From contig CANQYW010000002.1 in the NCBI GenBank assembly GCA_947628185.1, positions 62,001-126,000 on the forward strand: a stretch of 64,000 nt of DNA. The letters run 5' to 3'. The stretch comes from an uncultured Oscillospiraceae bacterium (lineage in GTDB: Bacteria; Bacillota; Clostridia; Oscillospirales; Oscillospiraceae). Below, in pieces: positions 17,328-26,307 of this stretch. The position numbers and the translations under genes are program-made. A model generated the notes under the pieces. That model saw only the letters and a list, made by a program, of their open reading frames with translations. It was not told where the DNA came from and did no database searches. Numbering within the stretch: position 1 is the first letter of the stretch; every line of letters begins with the position of its first letter.

Positions 17328-17735
17328 TTACTCAACAAGGCCCTGGGATTTCAGGTGCTCCGTCAGCACACCCAGGACCTTCTCTACCGTGGCTATACAG
17401 CGGCGGTCCTCGGTCTTATATATGGGCTTGAGCTCGGCGCAGACCGTGCTCCCCAGCTCCCGCTCCAGGAGCTCCACCAGCTCCTGGCACTTGGGGCCGA
17501 AGTCCGGCGTGCTGTGGGCCCGGGGGGACACCATCAGTTTGCCCATTATGCCCAGCGCCACCAGCACCGCCCCGCAGGTCCTGCCACAGCCCATCCCCGC
17601 CCCGTAGGCGCTGATGAGCTTGTAGTCCTCCTCGCCGAGGCCGAGACCCAATGTCTCGTTTGCGGCCAGCAGCACCGACTCCGCGCAGTTATAATCGAGC
17701 TGGAGATAGTACTTCTCCACGACTTTATTCGACAT
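17328..17735 (-). CDS. C_GCAxxG_C_C family protein
   Basis: A 135-residue small redox-type protein of the C_GCAxxG_C_C family. The naming cysteines are visible: YNCAESVL near residue 17, the GAGMGCGRTCGAV segment near 50, and further Cys at KCQEL, TVCAEL and RCIATV. ATG 17735 has AAGGAGG seven bases upstream. An open frame extends upstream, but only through the terminator at 17765-17800. It follows the ATC-hydrolase-like gene on the same strand. Members often neighbour redox enzymes or transporters and are thought to bind metal or a cofactor; no function is proven. Confidence 0.87.
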   Translation of the reverse strand: MSNKVVEKYYLQLDYNCAESVLLAANETLGLGLGEEDYKLISAYGAGMGCGRTCGAVLVALGIMGKLMVSPRAHSTPDFGPKCQELVELLERELGSTVCAELKPIYKTEDRRCIATVEKVLGVLTEHLKSQGLVE

Positions 17736-17764
17736 GCTCCCTCCTTTAAACCTAAAAAGTCCGG

Positions 17765-17800
17765 GAGGCCCCGGGACGCTCAAGGGTGTCCCGGGGCCTC
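17765..17800 (-). terminator. Terminator after the ATC-hydrolase-like gene
   Basis: A perfect 13-bp stem (GAGGCCCCGGGAC at 17765-17777 with 17788-17800) and a 10-base loop. On the minus strand it is followed after six bases by T5. Read-through may still feed the next gene. Confidence 0.8.
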
Positions 17801-17809
17801 TCCGCGTGC

Positions 17810-18367
17810 TCACTTCTGCTCGTACGCCCTCTCCTTGTGCTCGGAGGCGTCATGGGCGTCCTCGGGCTTTGTCCTCGTAATCCGGAGGTGGCAGACGGGG
17901 TCGCCGTAGGCGGGGCTCTCAAGGCGCTGTATGTACCAGCCCTGTCCGTCTATGACGGTCCCCTTGTCCCCCTGGAAACCCTGGTCGCAGCCGTCCTGGA
18001 TCTCCTCGATTGAGGCGCCCATCTTGCGCATACGCACCATGCGGGCGCAGTAGTTCATGTAGATGTCGATCTGGTCGTCGGTGACGTCCACGGTGGCGTC
18101 CAGGCACTTGCGGTTCATCTCGGGCATGAAGACCTCGGCGAACTCGTGCATGTCGTCGATCTTCGGGTCCTGGGGATACTTCTCCGCGAAGTTTATCTGG
18201 CCGTAGCGGCGGAGGGCGTCGTGGACGAACTGGCTGTCGAGGCCGCGCTTCTTGGCCTCATCTATGAAGAGATAAGACCACAGATGCCTGGCGTCCCAGG
18301 CGGAGCGGAACTGCCTCGTCTCCTTGTCGGGCTCGGTAGTCTCTACCTTTTTTACTTCTTCACTCAT
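17810..18367 (-). CDS. ATC-hydrolase-like family protein (tentative)
   Basis: A 185-residue soluble protein. The pattern in its second half resembles the family named for L-2-amino-thiazoline-4-carboxylate hydrolase: MNYCARMVRMRKMGASIEEI, DGCDQGFQGD, and a closing GDPVCHLRITR strand. Conserved Cys and Asp appear at the expected spacing, but the match is by eye. The first half is helical and charged (WDARHLWSYLFIDEAKKRG). ATG 18367 has GGAGG ten bases upstream. It lies 73 bases after livF, so it may belong to the transporter operon, and a hydrolase for an imported amino-acid derivative would fit. The substrate is unknown. Confidence 0.55.
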   Translation of the reverse strand: MSEEVKKVETTEPDKETRQFRSAWDARHLWSYLFIDEAKKRGLDSQFVHDALRRYGQINFAEKYPQDPKIDDMHEFAEVFMPEMNRKCLDATVDVTDDQIDIYMNYCARMVRMRKMGASIEEIQDGCDQGFQGDKGTVIDGQGWYIQRLESPAYGDPVCHLRITRTKPEDAHDASEHKERAYEQK

Positions 18368-18400
18368 GTGTCATTTCCTCCAAGTAGATAATTATTTATA

Positions 18401-18416
18401 AACCGCCGCGGCGGTT
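18401..18416 (-). terminator. Short palindrome after livF
   Basis: The 16-base palindrome AACCGCCGCGGCGGTT can form a 6-bp stem with a CGCG loop. On the minus strand it is followed by an AT-rich stretch without a clean T run. It is at best a weak or partial terminator. Confidence 0.4.
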
Positions 18417-18440
18417 CATATCAGACTGTGAACAGATAAC

Positions 18441-19131
<691 letters not shown>

Positions 19132-19148
<17 letters not shown>

Positions 19149-19917
19149 CTTTTCCCTCCTTGGTGACGCCCAGGTACGCGGTTATGACCTGGGGGTCGCT
19201 GACTATCTCCTCCGGCAGGCCCTCGGCGATCTTCTTGCCGTAGTTGAGGACGTATATCCTATCGGATATATTCATGACCACGTTCATGTCGTGCTCGATG
19301 AGAAGGATGGTGAACCCCTTGTCCTTGAGCGTCCTTATGAAGTGCATGAGGCTCTCGGACTCGCCGGTGTTCATTCCGGCGGCGGGCTCGTCGAGGATGA
19401 GGAGTTTCGCGCTCGTGGCGATGGCCCTCGCGATCTCCAGCTTGCGCTGTTCGCCGTAGGGGAGGTTCTTGGCGTAATCGTGGGTGTGCTGGGAGAGGCC
19501 CACCATCTCCAGTATCTGCTGGGCCCGCTTGGCGGACTCGTACTCGCAGGTCCTGAACTTCTTCGTCCGGAGGAGCATGTCGAAAAAGCCGTACTTCTGG
19601 TTTATGTGCATCCCCACGATGACGTTCTCAATGACCCGCATGTCCTTGTAGAGGCGGATATTTTGGAAGGTCCTGGCTATGCCCAGTTTCACGATCTCCT
19701 GGGGGGCGAGGCCGTTGCACTCCACGCCGTCGAATTTTATGCTGCCGGCGTCCGGCTTGTAGACGCCCGTCAGCATGTTGAAGACCGTGGTCTTACCGGC
19801 GCCGTTGGGGCCGATGATGCTGACTATCTCCCCCTCCTCCACGTGGAAGGAGAACCCCGAGACGGCCGCCAGCCCGCCGAAACTGATGGATATGTTGTTT
19901 ACGTCAAGTAAAGGCAT
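19132..19917 (-). CDS. livG: Branched-chain amino-acid type ABC transporter ATPase LivG
   Basis: Second ATPase of the importer, 261 residues. Walker A is GPNGAGKTT, the signature is the LivG variant LPYGEQRKLEIAR, and Walker B is LLILDEPAAGMN. The C-terminal extension EIVSDPQVITAYLG is the normal LivG feature absent from LivF. ATG 19917 has AGGAGG upstream. It lies 46 bases after livM. Confidence 0.94.
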
Positions 19918-19963
19918 TCTCTCTGCCTCCTAAAATTAGATGAGCTTGTTTGCTAAGAAAAAG

Positions 19964-20983
19964 TTACCGCTTTCCCGCGTCTCTCGGGGGACTCGGCAGC
20001 TTATAGGGCAGCGGGGACTTCCAGCCCAAAATCCCCTGGGGGCGGAAACGCATCATGAGCACGAGGGCGAGGCCGTAGATGACGAACCTCAGGCCCTCCG
20101 CCCCGCGCAGGAGCTCCGGCAGGAGGACGAGAATTATAGCGCCGAGATACGGCCCCCGCAGAGTGCCCATGCCCCCCACCACCACGACGCTCAGCGTCAA
20201 TATGGAGTTATCCTGGGTGAAGGAGTTGGGCTCGATGTACTGTATCATGGAGGCGTAGAATGCGCCCACTATGCCGGATAGGGCGGAGCAGATGACGAAG
20301 GCCATGACCTTGTAGCTCCCGGTGCGTATCCCCATGAGGCCCGCCGCGATCTCGTCGTTCTTGATGGCCCGGAGGGCCCGGCCGTACTTTGAGTTCGTGA
20401 GGAGGTAGATAAAGAGCGTTATGAGGAGCACGAGAACTAAGAGCGCGTAGTAGAACCCCTTATTAAATAGGTTTAGCTCCAGGCCGAAGAGGTTGGGCCT
20501 CGGGATGCTCCTTATACCCAGGGGGCCGTTTGTGAGGCTCATGAAGTTCATGGCGATGAGCCTTATGACCTCCGCGAACCCCAGGGCCGTTATGGAGAGG
20601 AAGGGCCCGGAGAGCCGGAGCGTGGGGAGGCCCACCATCACGCCCCCGAGGGAGGCGGTCAGGGCCACGATGGGGAGTGTGGCGAAGAAGTTCCACCCGC
20701 AGTTGGCGGTGAGTATGGCGGAGGTGTACGCGCCGATGCAGAAGAAGGCCACGTTCCCCAGGGACACGAGCCCCGTGTACCCCACGAGGAGGTTCAGGGC
20801 CATACCCACCGAGGTGTAGATGAGTATGTTGCACATGAGCCTTATGATGTAGGTGGAGAAACCCAGCTGCGGCAGAATTGCGGCCACGGCTATGAGGAGG
20901 GGTATTATAACCGCCTTCCACCTATCGCAGAAGGCCAGGAACGATTTGAAGGCATTTGAGAGATTCATCGTTTTTTCTTTCAT
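19964..20983 (-). CDS. livM: Branched-chain amino-acid type ABC permease LivM
   Basis: Polytopic inner-membrane permease of 339 residues with about ten hydrophobic segments. The hallmark stretches GYTGLVSLGNVAFFCIGAY and the coupling-helix segment RALRAIKNDEIAAGLMGI are intact. The start ATG 20983 lies three bases after the livH stop, and its ribosome binding site (GAAGGTG) is inside livH. It pairs with LivH to form the membrane channel. Confidence 0.94.
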   Translation of the reverse strand: MKEKTMNLSNAFKSFLAFCDRWKAVIIPLLIAVAAILPQLGFSTYIIRLMCNILIYTSVGMALNLLVGYTGLVSLGNVAFFCIGAYTSAILTANCGWNFFATLPIVALTASLGGVMVGLPTLRLSGPFLSITALGFAEVIRLIAMNFMSLTNGPLGIRSIPRPNLFGLELNLFNKGFYYALLVLVLLITLFIYLLTNSKYGRALRAIKNDEIAAGLMGIRTGSYKVMAFVICSALSGIVGAFYASMIQYIEPNSFTQDNSILTLSVVVVGGMGTLRGPYLGAIILVLLPELLRGAEGLRFVIYGLALVLMMRFRPQGILGWKSPLPYKLPSPPRDAGKR

Positions 20984-20986
20984 CGG

Positions 20987-21865
20987 TCACACCTTCGTAA
21001 TGTTCTTTTTTCCGAAAAGCCCGGCGGGCTTTATGATGAGCGTTATTATGAGGAGGACGAAGGCTATGCCGTCCCGGTAGGAGGCCCCGAGGTACCCGAT
21101 TATAAGGCACTCCAGCACACCCACGATGAGGCCGCCTATGGCCGCGCCGTGGAGGACTCCCAGTCCACCCAGGACAGCGGAGGCAAATGCCTTGTTACCC
21201 ACCATCACGCCCATGCTGGGGTAGGCGAGCTGATAATAGCCCCCGATGAGCGCCCCGCCCACGGCGGCGGAGGCGCCGCCCATGAAGAAGGCTATGGCTA
21301 TTATCCACTCCACGTTTATCCCCATGAGGTTCGCGGCCAGGGGGTTCTGCTCTATGCCCCTCATGGCGAGACCCACCTTCGTCTTGCGGATGATGAGGGT
21401 GAGGAACACAAGCAGGAGCCCCGCTATGACGAACATGCTTATCTGGGCGGAGGTGATGGTGTAAAAGCCGATGTCGATGCTGACGCCGAAGTCATAGAAG
21501 AATGGGAAGGTCTTTCGCTCGCTCCCCAGGTACATGACCATGAGGTTCTGGATGATGTAACTGGCGCCCACGGTGGTGATGAGGTTCGCCACCTTGTCCG
21601 AGTTCTTCTTCCGGAGGGGCTTGAGGGCGAATTGGTTGACGCAGACGGCCAAAAGCCCCGTGGCGACTATGCTCACCGCCACGGCTCCCCAGATGCCGAA
21701 GTGCCAGCCCATGAAGACGAGTATCATGTTGGCGCTGAAGGCGTAGACCGCCGCGTGGGAGAAATTGAGGAGCCGGAGTATGCCGAAGACTATGGAGTAC
21801 CCCAGCGCCACTATGGCGTAGGCCATGCCAATGGCGATCCCGTTGGCTATATACTGTAAAAGCAT
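20987..21865 (-). CDS. livH: Branched-chain amino-acid type ABC permease LivH
   Basis: Polytopic permease of 292 residues. Family segments seen: GIAIGMAYAIVALGYSIVFGI at the N-terminus, NFSHAAVYAFSA, and the coupling stretch GLAMRGIEQNPLAANLMGI. ATG 21865 has AGGAGG eight bases upstream. A GC-rich hairpin separates it from livJ. Confidence 0.94.
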   Translation of the reverse strand: MLLQYIANGIAIGMAYAIVALGYSIVFGILRLLNFSHAAVYAFSANMILVFMGWHFGIWGAVAVSIVATGLLAVCVNQFALKPLRKKNSDKVANLITTVGASYIIQNLMVMYLGSERKTFPFFYDFGVSIDIGFYTITSAQISMFVIAGLLLVFLTLIIRKTKVGLAMRGIEQNPLAANLMGINVEWIIAIAFFMGGASAAVGGALIGGYYQLAYPSMGVMVGNKAFASAVLGGLGVLHGAAIGGLIVGVLECLIIGYLGASYRDGIAFVLLIITLIIKPAGLFGKKNITKV

Positions 21866-21900
21866 TGGTAACTACCTCCTAATGGAGTTTCGCCGCACTC

Positions 21901-21930
21901 CCCCGCCCCCCTGCGATTCGGGGGGCGGGG
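21901..21930 (-). promoter_or_regulatory. Stem-loop between livJ and livH
   Basis: A perfect 11-bp GC stem (CCCCGCCCCCC at 21901-21911 with 21920-21930) and an eight-base loop, with no T run after it on the minus strand. It probably acts as a 3' stabiliser or partial attenuator, letting the binding protein be made in excess over the permeases. Confidence 0.6.
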
Positions 21931-21966
21931 CGCGCAAGAGTGAGGCACAATGTTTTGGGGGTATCT

Positions 21967-23217
21967 TTACTCGTACTGGGACCTGTCCACCTGGACGAAC
22001 TTGCCGTTCTCCACCTTTGCCCAGGCGAAGGTCTTGGAGGCGTCCCGGGTCTCGTTGAAGGTGAGCACGCACTGGACGCCGTCGTACTCTATGGACTCGA
22101 TGTAATCGCGGATGGCTGCCCTGTCCTTGCCCACGTGGTCTATGGCGTCCAGCATCATGCCCACGCAGTCGTAGGCCTGTACCGCGAGGCTCGTGGGCTC
22201 CTCGCCGTAGTAGTCGTAGTACTCCTTGGTGAAATCGTACTGGCGCTGGTCGAGCTCGCTCCAGTTGAACCAGGTGGCGGGGACGAGCATCCCCTCGCAG
22301 TTCTTGCCGGTGAGGGTTATGAGCTGTTCGTCGTAGGAGTTGATGAACCCGGAGAACTGGACCTCGGAGTCGAGGGCCCTGTACTGGTTTATGAAGGGGG
22401 AGGAGATGTCCGGCGTGGCGGCCACGAATATGACCTCGCAGCCGGCGGCCCGGAAGTTCGCGATGGTGGTGCCGAAGTCGTCGGTGTTGTCCGCCACGGG
22501 CTCCGCCGCGCCGATGGTCATGCCGGTCTTGGGTATGACCTCGGTCATGTAGTTATAGACGTTCACGCCCCAGTCGTTCATGCTGTAGAAGATGCCCACG
22601 GTCTTGGGGCCGATGATCTTCTGGACCATCTCGATGGAGGCCTCCGCCTCCTGGGCGTTTATGCAGTTGTTGCGGAAGATGTAGTTGCCGGTCTTGGTGT
22701 AGTCGGTGTGGGAGGAGGTGTTGGAGAGGCACACAAGGCCGTACTCCTGGAACACCGGCGTGGCCGACATGGTGGTGCTGGAGGACTGGGAGCCCATGGC
22801 GCCCATGACGTCCTCGTCTGAGACGAGGATCTCGGCGATGGAGGCCGCCTCCTCCGGGCTATTCTTGTCGTCATAGATGGCCAGCTCCACCTCGTAGCCG
22901 CCGCAGAGGCCGTGGGTGTCCTTCCAATCCTGGACGGCCAGCTCCGCCGCCGCCTTGGTGCGCTCGCCCTGATAGGCCCGGTCGCCGGTGAGGGGCACGA
23001 AGACGCCGATCTTCACAACGCCCTTGGAGGAGCCGTCGTCAGGGGGCGTGTTCGTGTCGTCCTTGTTGTCCTCAGGCGGATTGTTGTCCGCCGGTGGGTT
23101 GTTGTCCGCCGGAGTATTGCCCTTGTTGTCGTCCGCCGGCGGTTTCTCCCCCGCGCAGGCCGCCGCAAAGGTCAGGCACAGGGCGAGGCAGATGATGATG
23201 CTGATGATTTTTTTCAT
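21967..23217 (-). CDS. livJ: Periplasmic-type binding lipoprotein LivJ (HAAT family)
   Basis: Substrate-binding lipoprotein of 416 residues. The signal peptide ends in the lipobox FAAAC (Cys 21), followed by a Pro/Asp/Asn-rich spacer (about 25-65) typical of Gram-positive lipoproteins. The Venus-flytrap body begins KIGVFVPLTGDRAYQGE and contains AIMGSQSSSTT-like ligand-loop residues (MGAMGSQSSSTTMSA). ATG 23217 has AGGAGG upstream. The ligand is probably an amino acid or related carboxylate. Specificity for branched-chain amino acids is assumed from the family only. Confidence 0.92.
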   Translation of the reverse strand: MKKIISIIICLALCLTFAAACAGEKPPADDNKGNTPADNNPPADNNPPEDNKDDTNTPPDDGSSKGVVKIGVFVPLTGDRAYQGERTKAAAELAVQDWKDTHGLCGGYEVELAIYDDKNSPEEAASIAEILVSDEDVMGAMGSQSSSTTMSATPVFQEYGLVCLSNTSSHTDYTKTGNYIFRNNCINAQEAEASIEMVQKIIGPKTVGIFYSMNDWGVNVYNYMTEVIPKTGMTIGAAEPVADNTDDFGTTIANFRAAGCEVIFVAATPDISSPFINQYRALDSEVQFSGFINSYDEQLITLTGKNCEGMLVPATWFNWSELDQRQYDFTKEYYDYYGEEPTSLAVQAYDCVGMMLDAIDHVGKDRAAIRDYIESIEYDGVQCVLTFNETRDASKTFAWAKVENGKFVQVDRSQYE

Positions 23218-23243
23218 TCTTTTTCCTCCTTAGTTTTTATATT

Positions 23244-23277
23244 ATCCCCGCTTAAATTTCCAGGTGCCCGCGGGGAT
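23244..23277 (-). promoter_or_regulatory. Leader hairpin upstream of livJ
   Basis: ATCCCCGC (23244-23251) pairs with GCGGGGAT (23270-23277) over an 18-base loop, 20-odd bases before the livJ ribosome binding site. It could be a leader structure or a weak terminator between dhaL and livJ. I found no strong promoter in this 144-base gap, so dhaKL and liv may be partly co-transcribed. Confidence 0.4.
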
Positions 23278-23361
23278 GATCACACAACACTTCCAACTTA
23301 AAATTTTAAATTCGTTACACTTTTGCGCCGGTACGCCTTGCTGTCAGCTATTTTCCGGCCT

Positions 23362-24000
23362 TTACAGCTTTGAGAGATGGTCCATGAGCACGCCTATCTG
23401 GTAGCTCATGGTGACGGCCCCGGCGTCGAGATGCCCCACGCCCCGGTCCGCCTGGTAACAGGCCCTGCCCCGAACGGCCTCCATGCCACGGGTGGCCTCC
23501 GCGCCGTCGCTGGCGGCGCGCTTCACGTTTTCGATTATCTCTTCCTCCGGGAGTCCCGCCAATAGCCCCTCCCTGAAGGCCCGGGCCGCCGGCTCTATGC
23601 TGTCCACCATGGTCTTGTCCCCGGGCTTGGAGTTCCCCCGTTTCATTATGGCCTCGCTCATGGCCGTGAGGACCTGGGAGACGAGCTCTGTATCCAGCTC
23701 CTCCCGCCCCGCAGTGACCCTGGAGGCCGCTATGTATGCGGAGCCGTATAGTACCCCCGAGGAGCCGCCGATGACGCTCATCATTATCATGCCGATGCGC
23801 CGGAACATATCCGGGAGGGCGAGACTTCTCAGTTCCGCCTCGGCATTTTTGATGGCGGTGAACCCCATGTTTATGTTTATCCAGTGGTCCCCGTCGCCGG
23901 TGGCGGCGTCGAGGCCCGTCACATAATCCTTGGAGGACTCTATGAGTTTCGCCACGTCCAGCAGATGGTCCACGTACTGGTCAACGGTCATTTTTTTCAT
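23362..24000 (-). CDS. dhaL: Dihydroxyacetone kinase subunit DhaL-like
   Basis: ADP/ATP-binding subunit of a DhaKL-type kinase, 212 residues from ATG 24000, which has GAGGTGG about seven bases upstream; a GTG at 24009 is the alternative. The three phosphate/Mg-binding aspartates are in LDAATGDGDHWINI; most relatives have Gly where this has Trp. GGSSGVLYGSAY and KPGDKTMVDSIEPA are also typical. It is almost directly joined to dhaK. No DhaM or PTS gene is near, so it may use ATP or act on another small carbonyl compound. Confidence 0.88.
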   Translation of the reverse strand: MKKMTVDQYVDHLLDVAKLIESSKDYVTGLDAATGDGDHWININMGFTAIKNAEAELRSLALPDMFRRIGMIMMSVIGGSSGVLYGSAYIAASRVTAGREELDTELVSQVLTAMSEAIMKRGNSKPGDKTMVDSIEPAARAFREGLLAGLPEEEIIENVKRAASDGAEATRGMEAVRGRACYQADRGVGHLDAGAVTMSYQIGVLMDHLSKL

Positions 24001-24010
24001 GGCGTCCACC

Positions 24011-24994
24011 TCAGATCTTCAGCGCCGGGGTGCGGCAGGGGGCGTCAACGAGCTCTTTGAGCTCATCGTCGAGCTTTAGGAGCGTCACGGAGCAGCCGGC
24101 CATGTCGAGGGAGGTTACGTAATTGCCCACGAAACTCCTGTGGACCTTTATATTCTTCTCGCCCAGCTCCCGCTCCACCTCGTTATAGAGTATGTATAGC
24201 TCGCTGAGGGGCGTGGCCCCCAGGCCGTTCACCAGCACCGCCACCTCGGAGCCATTAAAGTCGTAGTCCTCCAAGATGTACCCCAACAAAGTTTTCGCGA
24301 GATCCTTCGCCGGCATCATCTTCGCGTGCCGGACGCCGGGCTCCCCGTGGATACCCATGCCGATCTCTATCTCGTCCTCACCCAGGGCGAAACCGGCTAT
24401 GCCGCTCCCAGGCAGGGTGCAGGCGCTCATGCTCATGCCCATGGTGCGGAGGTTCTCCACCGCCTTCTGGGCCGCGGCCCGGACTTCCTCCAGGCTCGCC
24501 CCCTGCTCCGCCTTGGCGCCGGCCACCTTGTGGACCAGCATCGTCCCGGCTATCCCCCGCCTCCCGGTGGAGAAGGTGCTGTCCGGGACGGCCACGTCGT
24601 CCTTCACTATGACCCTCTCGATCTTCGTGCCGGTCATCTCCGCCAGCTCCCGGGCCATGTCAAAGTTCATTATGTCCCCGGAGTAGTTCTTGATTATCAT
24701 GAGGACGCCCTCGCCGCTGTCCGCCTCCTCTATGCCCTTCAAGATCCTGTCCGGGCTCGGCGAGGCGAACACATTCCCGGCCACCGCCGCGTCCAGCATA
24801 CCGAACCCCACGTAGCCCGCGTGGGCGGGCTCGTGGCCGCTGCCTCCCCCGGAGACGAGCCCCACCTTCCGCCGTTTCTCCCGCCGGGCTATGACCTCGT
24901 ACCCCGGGAAATACTCAAGACTCGGCTCCGCCTTCTCAAGGCCCCGCAGGGTCTCGCTCACATAGTCCTCCGGCGCGTTCATTATCTTCTTCAC
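24011..24994 (-). CDS. dhaK: Dihydroxyacetone kinase subunit DhaK-like
   Basis: Substrate-binding subunit, 327 residues. Seen: GLVSGGGSGHEPAHAGYVG (substrate loop), KNYSGDIMNFDMA, and GMGIHGEPGV with the His that covalently holds dihydroxyacetone in the family. The start is GTG 24994 with GGAGGG seven bases upstream. It is the first gene of dhaK-dhaL, transcribed from a promoter at 25086-25115. Confidence 0.9.
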   Translation of the reverse strand: MKKIMNAPEDYVSETLRGLEKAEPSLEYFPGYEVIARREKRRKVGLVSGGGSGHEPAHAGYVGFGMLDAAVAGNVFASPSPDRILKGIEEADSGEGVLMIIKNYSGDIMNFDMARELAEMTGTKIERVIVKDDVAVPDSTFSTGRRGIAGTMLVHKVAGAKAEQGASLEEVRAAAQKAVENLRTMGMSMSACTLPGSGIAGFALGEDEIEIGMGIHGEPGVRHAKMMPAKDLAKTLLGYILEDYDFNGSEVAVLVNGLGATPLSELYILYNEVERELGEKNIKVHRSFVGNYVTSLDMAGCSVTLLKLDDELKELVDAPCRTPALKI

Positions 24995-25068
24995 TTCTCA
25001 TCCCTCCGTTCTTCCAGTAAATTAAAATTCGATTTAGCGTAATTTGGCTTGCGGATTTTACCTTCTTG

Positions 25069-25082
25069 TTCGCTTTTGCGAA
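25069..25082. promoter_or_regulatory. Candidate operator dyad at the dhaK transcription start
   Basis: A perfect dyad, TTCGC-TTTT-GCGAA, lies just downstream of the dhaK -10 box (25086-25091), where a repressor would block transcription. The same TTCGC half-site touches the -10 box of the aminotransferase gene (26220-26224), and the regulator gene lies between the two. Confidence 0.5.
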
Positions 25083-25085
25083 TTC

Positions 25086-25115
25086 ATATTACCACAGTAC
25101 TGGCGATTTTGTCAA
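25086..25115 (-). promoter_or_regulatory. dhaK promoter
   Basis: On the minus strand, a consensus TTGACA (25110-25115) and TAATAT (25086-25091) are separated by 18 bases. The predicted leader is about 85 bases. Confidence 0.7.
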
Positions 25116-25303
25116 GCTGCAACTTTTGCATTGGAATATTTTTGTCTTATTTGACAAGAATTTCTGTTTTTCCATCGTGTATTGCAATTTGCTGCGGTAA
25201 AAAATATCGCTGGGTTTTCAAAATCCAGCGAACTTCCGTTTTTTACAGCGAATTTAGTTCTCAGGTACCTCCACTGTCAATTTGCCATATTCCCAAGAGT
25301 GTA

Positions 25304-25335
25304 CAAAAAAACCGGGGACGTCGGCGCGTCCCCGG
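25304..25335 (-). terminator. Terminator of the XRE-cupin gene
   Basis: A 9-bp stem (CCGGGGACG at 25312-25320 with 25327-25335), a 6-base loop, and T7 on the minus strand. Confidence 0.9.
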
Positions 25336-25378
25336 AGTTACGGCGATAAAAAGTTATTATCGCGGTATTAAATTTTGT

Positions 25379-26002
25379 TTAGTAATGAGTGATCATCAAA
25401 AGTTCCACGGTCTCGTCGGTCCTGTTGATGTATGTGTGCTCCAGGTTCGCCGAGAACCAGATACTCTCGTCCTCATTGAGGATGTACTCGCGGCCGTTTA
25501 TGCGCATGGTGAGCTGGCCCTTGAGGATGAGGCAGTACTCCCAGTAGTTGTCGCCGATCTTCAGGTTATTCCGCTCCACGTGGGGGTATATCTCCCAGCG
25601 CTGGACGGTGAAACGCTTGTACTTGTCGTCGTTAAAGTAGACCTTCTGCCTGTAGCCGGAGCGGTTTATGATCAGCGGGTCGCTGTCCGCCACCGTCACC
25701 TGGTCCTCCTGCTCGGCGCTGGTCTCGGAGAATATGGAGGAGCGCGGTATGTCCAGCCCCGCCACTATCCTGTCTATGAGCGCCACGGTGGGGCTCTTCT
25801 TCATCCGCTCGATGTCGCTGAGCATACTCTTGCTGACGCCCGTCCTCTTTGATACCTCGTCCAGCGTCAGGCCCATCTGTTTTCGCACGCGGCGCAGATT
25901 CATCCCCAGGTTCTTATTGTCGCCCGCCTCCGGCGTACCTCGGCCGTCCGCCGCTGTAGTTCCTCTTCCCCGCTCTATGCTCGCCATTTTTTCGTTGCAC
26001 AT
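25379..26002 (-). CDS. XRE-family regulator with C-terminal cupin
   Basis: A 207-residue DNA-binding regulator. A helix-turn-helix lies at about residues 36-90 (LRRVRKQMGLTLDEVSKRTG, then SMLSDIERMKKSPT). A cupin ligand domain lies at about 130-205, with WEYCLILKGQLTMRINGREY and an SANLEHTYINRT stretch holding a metal-type His. Such proteins usually sense a small metabolite and control adjacent catabolic genes. The start ATG 26002 has a mediocre ribosome binding site (GAAGTGGG). It lies between dhaKL and the aminotransferase-ridA pair, both of whose promoters carry TTCGC elements, so local control is likely. The ligand is unknown. Confidence 0.88.
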   Translation of the reverse strand: MCNEKMASIERGRGTTAADGRGTPEAGDNKNLGMNLRRVRKQMGLTLDEVSKRTGVSKSMLSDIERMKKSPTVALIDRIVAGLDIPRSSIFSETSAEQEDQVTVADSDPLIINRSGYRQKVYFNDDKYKRFTVQRWEIYPHVERNNLKIGDNYWEYCLILKGQLTMRINGREYILNEDESIWFSANLEHTYINRTDETVELLMITHY

Positions 26003-26307
26003 CCCACTTCTATTTTATTAAATTCTGAATTTCCGGGCGCCCCGCCCGCCCCTTACCGCGGCGGAATTACGCCCAAAATTCGCAGGTGCACCACGCGGCA
26101 CTATCCTCTCTCATAAAGTCCCGCGCCGCCGGAAAAAACACACTTCCCGAGACTTATTTATACCACATCTAAAATTAAAAATCAATATTTATTGAAACCA
26201 CTTGCAATTCTCAGGAAAATTCGCTATAATGAACACGCTGTCAGCTATCACCCCTGGCTTTACTGTATTAGAAGATTCCATTTCAAATACACGAAGGAGT
26301 TGATAGT
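26003..26307. other. Divergent control region of the regulator and aminotransferase genes
   Basis: About 300 noncoding bases. Recognisable: two copies of AAAATTCGC (26075-26083 and 26216-26224), the aminotransferase promoter, and a GC-rich patch near 26035-26065. No RNA gene is apparent. Confidence 0.6.
26202..26230 (+). promoter_or_regulatory. Promoter of the aminotransferase-ridA pair
   Basis: TTGCAA (26202-26207), 17 bases, TATAAT (26225-26230). The TTCGC half-site directly abuts the -10. The leader is about 70 bases. Confidence 0.85.

Larger units (their letters stand above)
25000..25378. other. AT-rich regulatory region between dhaK and the regulator gene
   Basis: No gene is credible here. 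The region holds the dhaK promoter, a TTCGC/GCGAA dyad at the predicted transcription start, two further GCGAA half-sites (25228-25232 and 25248-25252), and the terminator of the XRE-cupin gene. Confidence 0.7.

Noticed and set aside
25049..25852. Plus-strand 267-codon frame across the dhaK control region
   Set aside because: Half covers AT-rich regulatory DNA with promoter and terminator, half is antisense to the XRE-cupin gene.
23339..26265. Similar segments GCTGTCAGCTAT near 23343 and 26238
   Set aside because: A 12-base match is expected by chance many times in 64 kb, and the flanking similarity is only partial.
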